Positions 42,772 through 50,594 of a stretch of DNA of 55,958 nt are shown here, one piece after another. The translations under genes were made by a program, and so were the position numbers. The notes under the pieces are model-generated. The model was not told the DNA's origin and made no database searches. It saw only the letters and a program-made list of their open reading frames with translations. Position 1 is the first letter of the stretch; each line of letters begins with the position of its first letter. Source of the stretch: an uncultured Candidatus Saccharibacteria bacterium (GTDB lineage: Bacteria; Patescibacteriota; Saccharimonadia; Saccharimonadales; Saccharimonadaceae); contig CAKVAO010000005.1 of the NCBI GenBank assembly GCA_934725355.1, positions 1 to 55,958 of the forward strand. The letters are read 5' to 3'.

Positions 42772-44973
42772 ATGGGAATAATTTCTAAGTTGCTCAGCCG
42801 AAGTAAGGCCAACTCCACTGGCTCTGCTAGTCAGCCAAGCTCGATTAACGATAATGTCTATGGCAGTTATTATCGTGGGTCGACCGAGCATAATCTACGG
42901 GATTATTTAGATAATATTTGGGACAATGCCTCGGCACTTGCTAAAAGCTTTGCTCTAGCCGAGCCCTATTTGGCGGACACTACCGGACGCAAGTTAGCTA
43001 AGAAATCCAACGTCATCGATCGAATCTATGCGCCGCTTGAAGGCATGAGCGGCTATGTTTTCCGCGAGATGCTTGCGCTAATGACGCTATCCCATGATGA
43101 TTTTTATATTCTTATTCATTCTGACAAGGATGATGACTTCACTTCTGAAATTACACCAGATCAAGTAGCAGGTTTTGAGATTATTCAAGCGGGCCAAGTT
43201 ATGAAGCTCGGTGGTAATTACCATATTACAACCAGTAAACAGATTGTTGACGTATCCAAGAAGCGATTAATGCATATGATTGGCATGCGCAATCCGTATG
43301 ATCTGTCGCAAGGATACAGCCCAATGCGTGCCGTACGTAAATGGGCAACACTGGACGACTTTATTATCGATTACCAGCAAGGTCTGTTCGTCAACGGTGC
43401 TGTACCTGCCGGCATCTTTAATATTACGGCAACAAAAGCAGATTACGAATCTATTGTGTGTCAGATTAAGGCTACTATGCACAACAATTTCTCTGGCGGC
43501 GTCATGTTTAATCATATTCCAATAAGCGCCAGCGGCCAAACCATTGCACCGACCATTCAGTGGGTGCCATTATCGTCAACCAACAAGCAGCTCAGTACAA
43601 CTGACCTAATGAGCTCTAATTCTAAGAAAATTGATGGTTATTTTGGTGTACCTGCCGAGATTAAGGGGTATCTACAGAACTCAAACTACGCCTCTGTACG
43701 CGTTGCTGAGTACGTGATGGTTGAATATGGCGTTCGACCGCTGGCTATGAGCATCTGGGATAGCTTTACTAACGAATTAGTGCGATGTGTTGGCGACTTC
43801 GGCGGGGTCATCGCATTTGAGCTGGATAGCCCAATCATTGCCGATGAGGAAAAAGTAAAGGCAGATGCAGATACAGTAAATCTCAACAACCTATTCTCTT
43901 TGATGGATAAGGGCTACTCTGCCGAGCAAGCCACCTCAATTCTAGGGCTTCCAGATCGCTACCTGGAATTGGCAAACCTACCGCAGCCTAATACCGATCC
44001 TACACCAACCGAAGAAGCGACAGCTTCCAAAAAAGAAGTGAAATCAAAGGTAGCTTTACCCTATTTTGATCAGTCAAAAATTAATAGCACTATATCTAAT
44101 GAAATAATCCGTAATGCAGCTATCGAATCGCAGCGCGCTATAGTTGAGGCTGCAATTGATGGTGTCGAGGTTGATCAAGACAGCTTAATCGCTCCGTTGG
44201 GCTATTATTACTATGACGATACACCAACTGGCGAACATAAAGAAGGCATCAAGAAGTTTGTAATTGACCACATGGACGACATCCTGCTATTTGCAGGTGC
44301 AATTACTCTATATCGATCAGGCAAGGCAGATATTAAAAGTGCAAACAAATTCCTAAAGGAGCTCAGCGCAGAGTTTTCATTTGAGAAATACACTGCTGGT
44401 GATCAGAAAGTTGCTCGATTAGTTGATGAGTGGATCAAGAAGCCCACTGCTAAGCTACGCGAGGCTGCCATAGGGGCTATCAAAGTCAGCAAATCGGATA
44501 TGCTCAAGGCTTATCGAACCCACATCAATCGATTATCGAGCGATTATACACTCCAAACCGCTCAAGAGATTCGTCGTCGCATAGATAAAGCAATTAAAGA
44601 AGGTGCTAGCAAGCTTGAGCTAACAAAACGTTTGGAGCAGCTAGGCTTGGAGGACTATCGTGCCAAGCGATTAGCCGATACGGAAATTCATTATGCCCGA
44701 AATAACGCCACGCTAGATATTGCTAAGCAAATCGAGGCAAAGACAGGGCGACGCTTAACCAAAACAGCCATTCACGATGGAACTAATACGCCTTGCCCAT
44801 TTTGCACTACTCAAATTGGTCGAATACTGTTACTGGATGAAGCGTTCGTAAAGAAGAATACATTGATGATTGGCGTAGACGGAAAGGCACGACAGAATAG
44901 CTATCAAGATATTATGACCGCCAATTTCCATCCTAATTGCCGTTGCAAGATGCGCATCCAACTAGCAGCATAG
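42772..44973 (+). CDS. Portal protein fused to MuF-like minor head domain
   Basis: A 733-residue fusion. Residues 1-400 are an HK97-type portal (GYSPMRAVRKWATLDDF, FVNGAVPAGIFNI), the dodecameric DNA gate. After a linker near residue 410, the rest is a head-morphogenesis domain of the MuF/SPP1 gp7 type. It ends in a Cys/His cluster, CPFC near residue 675 and HPNCRC near 720, probably a zinc site. The two parts are usually separate genes. It opens the head block behind a late promoter. Confidence 0.9.
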   Translation: MGIISKLLSRSKANSTGSASQPSSINDNVYGSYYRGSTEHNLRDYLDNIWDNASALAKSFALAEPYLADTTGRKLAKKSNVIDRIYAPLEGMSGYVFREMLALMTLSHDDFYILIHSDKDDDFTSEITPDQVAGFEIIQAGQVMKLGGNYHITTSKQIVDVSKKRLMHMIGMRNPYDLSQGYSPMRAVRKWATLDDFIIDYQQGLFVNGAVPAGIFNITATKADYESIVCQIKATMHNNFSGGVMFNHIPISASGQTIAPTIQWVPLSSTNKQLSTTDLMSSNSKKIDGYFGVPAEIKGYLQNSNYASVRVAEYVMVEYGVRPLAMSIWDSFTNELVRCVGDFGGVIAFELDSPIIADEEKVKADADTVNLNNLFSLMDKGYSAEQATSILGLPDRYLELANLPQPNTDPTPTEEATASKKEVKSKVALPYFDQSKINSTISNEIIRNAAIESQRAIVEAAIDGVEVDQDSLIAPLGYYYYDDTPTGEHKEGIKKFVIDHMDDILLFAGAITLYRSGKADIKSANKFLKELSAEFSFEKYTAGDQKVARLVDEWIKKPTAKLREAAIGAIKVSKSDMLKAYRTHINRLSSDYTLQTAQEIRRRIDKAIKEGASKLELTKRLEQLGLEDYRAKRLADTEIHYARNNATLDIAKQIEAKTGRRLTKTAIHDGTNTPCPFCTTQIGRILLLDEAFVKKNTLMIGVDGKARQNSYQDIMTANFHPNCRCKMRIQLAA

Positions 44974-44983
44974 GCTTATTTCC

Positions 44984-45004
44984 TAGCTTCATTATATTAA
45001 TAAT
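44984..45004 (+). promoter_or_regulatory. Phage late promoter copy 3 (capsid leader)
   Basis: TAGCTTCAT then TATATT (44993-44998). By the spacing of the other copies, transcription would begin at 45005. Here no ATG follows; a structured leader does. Confidence 0.6.
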
Positions 45005-45111
45005 AACCATTGCGGTTATAACCTCGATAAACGCCGTGGAATATCGAGGTAAACAGGTCGCCAGATCCACACGGACTATCGACGGATAGATGGATAAAGT
45101 CGACAAACTAT
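45005..45111 (+). ncRNA. Pseudoknot-like capsid mRNA leader
   Basis: ACCTCGATA (45021-45029) pairs with TATCGAGGT (45042-45050), 9 bp. Its loop contains CCGTGGA (45034-45040), which can pair with the downstream TCCACACGG (45066-45074) through GTGGA/TCCAC, giving an H-type pseudoknot. A third hairpin CTATC-GACG-GATAG (45076-45089) follows. The element runs from the predicted transcription start to the capsid gene. It could control capsid translation or mRNA stability; no known RNA family is recognised. Confidence 0.55.
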
Positions 45112-46980
45112 GTGGTAAAGGAAAGTAAGTTTAAGGATATGAGTATTTTAACCAAGAAATACCTAGTCAAAGATACAGGTAAAACTAACGGCGAGCATAC
45201 ACTAACTGTGATTGCTACCGACTCGTCTGAGGATCGTGACCATGAAAGGTTCAATACCGAATCACTGCTAATCCCAGTAAAAGGCTCAGCACTAGTCAAG
45301 GTTACAGACCTAAAGGGCGACGAGGATTTAGACATCCAAGCGTTCATCAATCATGATCGCGATGTCCGTAGCCAAATCGGTTCAGTTCAGAGCACGCAGA
45401 TTGTTGATGGTCAGCTGCAGATGGTAATTCGGTTGCTTGCCGATGACCCAGACGCAGACAAAGTCTACAAACTGGCAGCCGGCGGTCATCTTGGCAATAA
45501 CGTGTCCGTGACCTATGACATGGATAACGCCAAGGAGATTAACGGTGAGTACATGGGCGCAACACTGCTCGAGGTAAGTATCGTGTGGCGTGGCTCGAAC
45601 AAGAACGCGCAAGTTTTATCTATTAAGTCAGATAAGGAGGAGAAAATGCCTGTCAAAACCAAGACACCCGAAGAGGTACAGCAAGCTCTAGAATCTGCCC
45701 AGCAGAGTCTGAGCCAAGCTAGTGACGCAGTGGATGCTGCTCTAGCTGCCAATCAGTCGGATGGCGACAACCAGCCGCAAGACAACAAGCCGACCGATGG
45801 CGAAAATCAAGGAACTGACGAGCCAGCCAAGGACGCCGATGCGGATACCGAAAAGACCGCTGATAACGCCGAGGCAGACAAGTCAGAAGTTAATGTTAAG
45901 AAGGAGGCAATAATGCCAAAAACAAAGGACGCCAAGATTTTGGCGAAGTCTGCTGGCAAGTCAACCGTCAAGCCGGTCGCTGAAACCAATAGCGGTAAGG
46001 CATGGCTAGGCACCGACGAAGCCGTTAAATCATATTACGGCCTGATTAAGACTAGCGCCAGCGAAAACGAGTTTAAGAAAGCCTGGAATGCAGAACTAGC
46101 TGCCAAGGGTATTACCGGCGATGACGTCGTGCCAGATGCCGTTGCTAACGTGTACTTCGACGTAATTCAGAAGCACAGCGGAATTATCTCTGCCTTTGAT
46201 CAGATTTCCGATAAGGCATTCGCTGGTCATGCAGTCGAAATCAATGGCAAAGCTCGCGGTCACAAGAAAGGCGAAAAGAAAACCGCCGATGATGTCGCAC
46301 ACCGTGTACGTCGTCAGTATGCACACATGCTGTATCAGCGCCTAGATCTAGACGCCATTGACGTATACAACAGCCCAGAAGTTGCCAACCGTGCACTGCG
46401 TCAGCAGCTTGAGATTATGCTGCGCGATATCGAGCGTGCATCTGTAATTGGCGACCCAGTCGACGTTGATGCCAAAGACGCTACCTTAATCGGCAACGAG
46501 GGTATCTGGCCAATCAAGAAGGATACCGCGGATGATGCTGACGTTTACGGCAAGCTAGTGGCCGACCACTACACTCCAGTTGCAGGTGAAGCATTTGATG
46601 ACAAGGTAACCAAGGCAAAGGCGTTGCTAGATGAGAATTCACCGGCTCGTATTATTGCGGTTATCAAGAAGTCCACTGAGACTGCCCTGCTAACTGCTCG
46701 CGACAAGAACGGCCGTAAACTAGTCGAGAACGGCGATCTGGCTGCCTATCTAAACGTAGACGAGGTCTTCGCGCCGAAGTGGATGGACGAGGATGCTGAC
46801 AACGATGCTTATCTATTCCTAGAGAAAGGCTATGTCCTATTTGGCCAGCCTACTCCAACCCAGAAGCCAGGCTTCGATTACGACTACAACCGCAACATCT
46901 CACTGCTTGAGATGCCTAAGGGTGGTACGCTTGATGGCTCAAAGGTTGCAGTCGCAATTCGTAGTCGAAAAGGAGAATAG
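45112..46980 (+). CDS. Fused prohead protease, scaffold and major capsid protein
   Basis: One 622-residue frame. Residues about 10-175 are an HK97-type prohead protease with His81 in FINHDRD and Ser132 in GNNVSVTY. Residues 179-267 are an Ala/Gln/Asp/Glu-rich scaffold-like linker. Residues about 280-622 are an HK97-fold major capsid protein (VAHRVRRQYAHMLYQRLDLD to AVAIRSRKGE). Two internal ATGs at 45646 and 45913 have strong AAGGAGG sites 5 nt upstream, so scaffold-capsid and capsid alone can be made from the same frame. The full-length start is GTG 45112 or ATG 45139; neither has a good ribosome binding site, which would keep protease low. Confidence 0.9.
   Translation: MVKESKFKDMSILTKKYLVKDTGKTNGEHTLTVIATDSSEDRDHERFNTESLLIPVKGSALVKVTDLKGDEDLDIQAFINHDRDVRSQIGSVQSTQIVDGQLQMVIRLLADDPDADKVYKLAAGGHLGNNVSVTYDMDNAKEINGEYMGATLLEVSIVWRGSNKNAQVLSIKSDKEEKMPVKTKTPEEVQQALESAQQSLSQASDAVDAALAANQSDGDNQPQDNKPTDGENQGTDEPAKDADADTEKTADNAEADKSEVNVKKEAIMPKTKDAKILAKSAGKSTVKPVAETNSGKAWLGTDEAVKSYYGLIKTSASENEFKKAWNAELAAKGITGDDVVPDAVANVYFDVIQKHSGIISAFDQISDKAFAGHAVEINGKARGHKKGEKKTADDVAHRVRRQYAHMLYQRLDLDAIDVYNSPEVANRALRQQLEIMLRDIERASVIGDPVDVDAKDATLIGNEGIWPIKKDTADDADVYGKLVADHYTPVAGEAFDDKVTKAKALLDENSPARIIAVIKKSTETALLTARDKNGRKLVENGDLAAYLNVDEVFAPKWMDEDADNDAYLFLEKGYVLFGQPTPTQKPGFDYDYNRNISLLEMPKGGTLDGSKVAVAIRSRKGE
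45634..45648 (+). promoter_or_regulatory. Internal ribosome binding site and start (scaffold-capsid)
   Basis: AAGGAGG, 5 nt, ATG in the capsid frame. The product would begin MPVKTKTPEEVQ, at residue 179 of the fusion, just after the protease domain. Confidence 0.65.
45901..45915 (+). promoter_or_regulatory. Internal ribosome binding site and start (major capsid)
   Basis: AAGGAGG, 5 nt, ATG in frame. The product would begin MPKTKDAKILAK, at residue 268, giving a 355-residue capsid protein of usual HK97-family size. Confidence 0.7.
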
Positions 46981-47013
46981 CTAATCCTTAAATAGCTATA
47001 AAAGGAGGGAGCG

Positions 47014-47628
47014 ATGAGTAATATCACTATGACATCAGATGAAATGGCGACGCTACTTGGTCGCTCCCTTTCCGATGAGGAAAGTCAGAACTTTAACAAT
47101 CTACTCGAGCAATCTATTGCAACACTCGAGCACATTCTAGGCGTCAAACTGCGCGGTGAGCGTTCGATTCGCAAGTACTACGGTCGCAAGAGCTTCCGGA
47201 TGGTCTTTACCGACCTATTCACCGGTACACCGGTTGTAACCGTGGACGGCAAGCCTGTCGACATCGTACCGAGCTATTTTGACGACATGAATGCTCGTTG
47301 GTTTAACGCTATCGAGCTGCCATGCGGGCTAAAGCACGACCAGATGGTATCCGTTGAGGCCGACTGGGGCGTAGGTGATACTACACCACCAGAGCTAAAA
47401 CGGCTATTAGCTGGCGTCTTTGCCATGCAGGCAGAACCAGTCGATGCTGACAATCAACAGCTATCGAGTGAATCAATCCTGAGTCACTCAGTCAGCTATA
47501 GTTCGACTAATAGTCCAGACGCATTAGATAGGTTTATGAAAGCCAACCAGAGCTTGATTAATCTATTTGTGACTGGGTCTAACGGAAAGGTTGAGGGCGA
47601 TTACCTTGCGCTACCGCGACTTGATTAA
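47014..47628 (+). CDS. Head-tail connector (gp6-like adaptor)
   Basis: A 204-residue adaptor that would bind below the portal. The N-terminal helices DEMATLLGRSLSDEESQNFNNL and the beta part WFNAIELPCGLKHDQMVSVE with ADWGVGDTTPPELKRLLAGV match head-tail connector proteins. AAAGGAGGGAGC precedes the start. Confidence 0.8.
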   Translation: MSNITMTSDEMATLLGRSLSDEESQNFNNLLEQSIATLEHILGVKLRGERSIRKYYGRKSFRMVFTDLFTGTPVVTVDGKPVDIVPSYFDDMNARWFNAIELPCGLKHDQMVSVEADWGVGDTTPPELKRLLAGVFAMQAEPVDADNQQLSSESILSHSVSYSSTNSPDALDRFMKANQSLINLFVTGSNGKVEGDYLALPRLD

Positions 47629-47938
47629 TATTTACAGAGCCAAAACCAGTAAATACAACCAAACACCAGTAGCCGATAGGGATAACTCTCGCACTGCTCG
47701 CTGCATTATCGAGGAGTCAGCAGGCCTAACGAGAAACGGCTATTACGACCAAATGGTCGGTGATGCCCACCTCTATATGCCAGCGCGTAGTGCGCTCCAA
47801 CCCGATGAGCAATTCGTCGAATATAACGGTCATATGTATCAGGTCTCAAATCGGTCTGATGGTAAGCGTAGCTTGACAACTAATCGTATGGCCGAAGTCG
47901 AGTTTAGTCTGTCTGCGGTAGATAAGGAGGCAGCATGA
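47606..47938 (+). CDS. Head closure protein
   Basis: A 110-residue head-completion protein. I choose TTG 47606 (MRYRDLINIYRAK) because GAGGGCG lies at the right distance; a TTG at 47591 is too close to its ribosome binding site. The pattern with LYMPARSALQPDEQFVEYNG fits the SPP1 gp16-like stopper. It overlaps the adaptor gene. Confidence 0.7.
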   Translation: MRYRDLINIYRAKTSKYNQTPVADRDNSRTARCIIEESAGLTRNGYYDQMVGDAHLYMPARSALQPDEQFVEYNGHMYQVSNRSDGKRSLTTNRMAEVEFSLSAVDKEAA

Positions 47939-48279
47939 AGATTTCAATCAGGGTTAGTCCTAGGCTAAATCTAGACTCGACTACCAAGAACGTCAAAAAT
48001 CGTGTTGCTAACGGCGTTAACAATATGGCAAATGAGCTAATGCGCATTGCCGACCCGTTGACACCGAAAAAGAAAGGCAATTTGCGCAAGAATCGCACTA
48101 AGACTCTATCTGGCACGACGGCGACAATTACCTGGCGACAGCCATACGCCGCAGTGCAAGAAGCGGGCCGACGACGTGGTGCTCGTCCGTTTAGTAAATA
48201 TACTACGCCGGGCACTAGTGCACATTTCGTGCAGAAAGCTAAAGAGCAGATTGAGAAGCGTAAGGAGGAGTTCTTCTAA
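47935..48279 (+). CDS. Neck protein, HK97 gp10-like
   Basis: A 114-residue basic protein with RIADPLTPKKKGNLRKNRTK and YAAVQEAGRRRGARPFSKYT, the pattern of the HK97 gp10/tail-completion family. ATGA overlap upstream and TAATG overlap downstream. Confidence 0.75.
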   Translation: MKISIRVSPRLNLDSTTKNVKNRVANGVNNMANELMRIADPLTPKKKGNLRKNRTKTLSGTTATITWRQPYAAVQEAGRRRGARPFSKYTTPGTSAHFVQKAKEQIEKRKEEFF

Positions 48280-48674
48280 TGGACGCAAAACAAGTCATCG
48301 AAGCCGTAATGTCTGCCTTGGTAGACAACGGCATTGTGGCAGACAGTAACATTTTTGCTGGTCGTATCTATCCGCAAGAAGCACATAGTAACCTATGGTG
48401 CGTTGTGTGCAACGGCGGACTTACTGACGGTGGAAATAACGCTAAGTTCAAGTCGCAGTACAATGTGCAGATTACGGCCTATGATACGGACGCCGAGAAG
48501 CTGTATGACAAAGATAAGGCGGTCCACCAAGCACTAACAAAGTTATATGGCAATCCTCAAATCATCAGTTTAGACTTTGGGCCACTACAGGATATGGACA
48601 TTGCTGGCGCAGATCAGCGACAAATAGTCTGGAATGGCACAATAACAACATTTGTTCCAGGATGGCTGGAATGA
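48279..48674 (+). CDS. Tail terminator protein
   Basis: A 131-residue protein in the position of the tail terminator, between gp10-like and tail tube genes. Seen: VVCNGGLTDGGNNAKFKSQY, NVQITAYDTDAEKLYDKDKA and a C-terminal beta hairpin. It would cap the tail tube and bind the neck. Confidence 0.7.
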   Translation: MDAKQVIEAVMSALVDNGIVADSNIFAGRIYPQEAHSNLWCVVCNGGLTDGGNNAKFKSQYNVQITAYDTDAEKLYDKDKAVHQALTKLYGNPQIISLDFGPLQDMDIAGADQRQIVWNGTITTFVPGWLE

Positions 48675-48691
48675 GTAGAAAGGAATCAATT

Positions 48692-49258
48692 ATGGCAATC
48701 ACAAATAATTCATCAACGCTGCTACCGTCAGAATATACTGGTATTGCGTTCCACGTTGAATTCTCGAAGGACAACGGTAAGACCTTTGAGCGAGTCGGCA
48801 AATGTCACGACCTGTCGCCAAGCAACGATAACGATACAGTCGATCGTAGCTACACCGACAATACGTCGCTAAGTCTACCGACCAATTACACCCACTCGCT
48901 GGAGTTTGTCACTACCAAGACTACGGTCGAGAACCTAGGTGTCGTCGTACCGCAGAATATCTTTCAACCGGGTGACGAGGTTATCCCAGGTGTAACCGTC
49001 GGCGAGAAAGGCGGCATTCAGATCGGCGAGCCAATCGAGGGCAAGGAGCCAGTTATCGGTATCTTGCGTTTGCAGCCGCTGAATCCGTCGCAAAAGCCAG
49101 TATACCTGCTAAATACCACAGTTAACATTACTGACATGCCGACAGATGACAACTTGGTTGAGGTTACGTGTACTGCGACAGCCGAAAAGATTTTGATCGC
49201 GGACCTAACGTTTGGAGATACTTCAGCAGCTAAGAGCGCTCAGACCAAGAACAGCTAA
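48692..49258 (+). CDS. Major tail tube protein
   Basis: A 188-residue beta-rich protein with ...SLSLPTNYTHSLEFVTTKTT and GILRLQPLNPSQKPVYLLNT. I start at 48692 behind AAAGGAATC; the frame extends to 48662. A hairpin follows it at once. It is placed just before the tail chaperones, as tube proteins are. Confidence 0.8.
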   Translation: MAITNNSSTLLPSEYTGIAFHVEFSKDNGKTFERVGKCHDLSPSNDNDTVDRSYTDNTSLSLPTNYTHSLEFVTTKTTVENLGVVVPQNIFQPGDEVIPGVTVGEKGGIQIGEPIEGKEPVIGILRLQPLNPSQKPVYLLNTTVNITDMPTDDNLVEVTCTATAEKILIADLTFGDTSAAKSAQTKNS

Positions 49259-49264
49259 CCAACA

Positions 49265-49283
49265 GCCCCTGCATGCCAGGGGC
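49265..49283 (+). terminator. Hairpin after the tail tube gene
   Basis: GCCCCTG pairs with CAGGGGC around a 5-nt loop. No T-run follows, so it is more likely an mRNA-stabilising or partial attenuating hairpin between the highly expressed tube gene and the chaperones than a full terminator. Confidence 0.4.
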
Positions 49284-49305
49284 ACATTAACGAAAGGACT
49301 TATTT

Positions 49306-49653
49306 ATGGAAATTACACGCACCAATGGCGAGACCGGCGAGAAACAACCTAACTTTATCCTACAGGTTAAGGACTCAGATATTAAGTTTCGCTATGTCAT
49401 TCCGAAAATTACCAAGGTTAAGCAGATTCGAGCGCAAATGGAAGCTAAGCGTATCGCCGATAGCGACCCGTCGATTAATTTATCGACAGCGCTTGGTATT
49501 GTCATTTTAGATATGATTATGGACAATATCGAGTGTCTAGACGGTAAGTCAATTTATGATGTATTCGATGAATTTAACGTAAGCGAGAGCGACCAAGATG
49601 CAGTCATCGACCGAATCCCAGAAATTGCCGCCGGATCAGCAACTGACGCTTAG
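49306..49653 (+). CDS. Tail assembly chaperone (G-type)
   Basis: A 115-residue protein in the position of phage tail chaperone G. It has a beta-rich N-terminus (NFILQVKDSDIKFRYVIPKI) and a helical acidic C-terminus. It overlaps the next frame by 56 nt. In most siphoviruses such a pair makes a frameshift product. Confidence 0.7.
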   Translation: MEITRTNGETGEKQPNFILQVKDSDIKFRYVIPKITKVKQIRAQMEAKRIADSDPSINLSTALGIVILDMIMDNIECLDGKSIYDVFDEFNVSESDQDAVIDRIPEIAAGSATDA

Positions 49654-49966
49654 CGACGATGATTTAGCTGATCTAAAGGAGCTATATCAGGCGGAGGAAA
49701 GCCGCCTGATGGTCAATGTAGAGCTGCAAGCTGCGTGGATATGCCGGATATTCCCACAATACAAATTAGACGAGATTGAGGAGATGGGCGTAGCCGAGTT
49801 CGACAAGCTATATACACTCAGTCAAGTCGTCAGACACCAGCTACAGATGGATAATGTCATGGCGGTAGCGACTATCTGCAGTAAGAAAGCGGTATCCGAG
49901 ATTAAGAAAACGTTTAATAATGACAAGCGAGCATTGGAGGCCCTGCAGGTCAATCTGCATCCTTAG
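49598..49966 (+). CDS. Tail assembly chaperone (T-type), overlapping frame
   Basis: A 122-residue helical protein (LSDDDLADLKELYQAEESRL, AAWICRIFPQYKLDEIEE). It lies one base forward of the G-type frame. It has an ATG at 49598 but no ribosome binding site, so a +1 or -2 ribosomal shift from the G gene may make a fusion. No obvious slippery heptamer is visible in the overlap. The tape measure gene, its normal follower, is elsewhere. Confidence 0.65.
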   Translation: MQSSTESQKLPPDQQLTLSDDDLADLKELYQAEESRLMVNVELQAAWICRIFPQYKLDEIEEMGVAEFDKLYTLSQVVRHQLQMDNVMAVATICSKKAVSEIKKTFNNDKRALEALQVNLHP

Positions 49967-49984
49967 CTTCACTATTATAAAACT
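49964..49984 (+). promoter_or_regulatory. Phage late promoter copy 4 (lysis block)
   Basis: TAGCTTCAC, then TATTAT (49973-49978), then 6 nt to ATG 49985. No ribosome binding site. It starts at the stop codon of the chaperone gene. Confidence 0.7.
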
Positions 49985-50296
49985 ATGGATAACAACTCTG
50001 ATAGTTTAAGTGAACGTATCGCCAGACTTGAACAGAAGGTCGACGACGGGTTCTCAAACATCGAGGGACGCTTGGATGACATAGCTAATAACTCTGATCT
50101 AAAAGTCATCGTTAACGACTATAACAACAAGATTGACCGCCAGTCAGAGCGCATTGCCGATATTGAGACAAAAGTGAAAGCACTCAGCGAAGCAACTAAG
50201 CGCAAGACTGTTCAGACAACCGCCATTGCGAGTATCCTAAGCATCATTATCACGTACCTAGTCACCTATTTCCTAGAGGATATAACCAATAAATAA
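49985..50296 (+). CDS. XhlA-like holin-associated protein
   Basis: A 103-residue protein: coiled-coil heptads (LSERIARLEQKVDDGFSNIE, ADIETKVKALSEATKR) followed by one C-terminal membrane helix (TTAIASILSIIITYLVTYFL). This is the XhlA plan. It probably helps the holin or endolysin in lysis. Confidence 0.78.
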   Translation: MDNNSDSLSERIARLEQKVDDGFSNIEGRLDDIANNSDLKVIVNDYNNKIDRQSERIADIETKVKALSEATKRKTVQTTAIASILSIIITYLVTYFLEDITNK

Positions 50297-50306
50297 AGGA
50301 GGAATC

Positions 50307-50594
50307 ATGCAAGAACTATTATCAATTCTGAATCCAGTAGCAGTACTAGTAGTTATTACCGCCACAATGGGCGCCACAGAGCTAATTAAGCGCTTATTTA
50401 AGCGAGACTGGCAAGCGTCAGCCACGATTGTAGCCTCGGCAGTTGTCGGCTCGTTAATCGCCCTGCCCGTTGGTATTGCATGGTACTATGGCTTGGTACT
50501 TGGTCTGGGCGCATCCGGATTAATTACTATCGCCAGCAAGACGAGTCAGGGTGTTGGCCTCACCTTTGTTGGCTCGAATAAGGAGGATAAATAA
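50307..50594 (+). CDS. Holin
   Basis: A 95-residue membrane protein with two or three helices and a positive segment (KRLFKRDWQ) between the first two. AAAGGAGG precedes the start. Between the XhlA-like gene and the endolysin, overlapping neither by more than a base, it is the likely holin that opens the membrane for the endolysin. Confidence 0.75.
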   Translation: MQELLSILNPVAVLVVITATMGATELIKRLFKRDWQASATIVASAVVGSLIALPVGIAWYYGLVLGLGASGLITIASKTSQGVGLTFVGSNKEDK

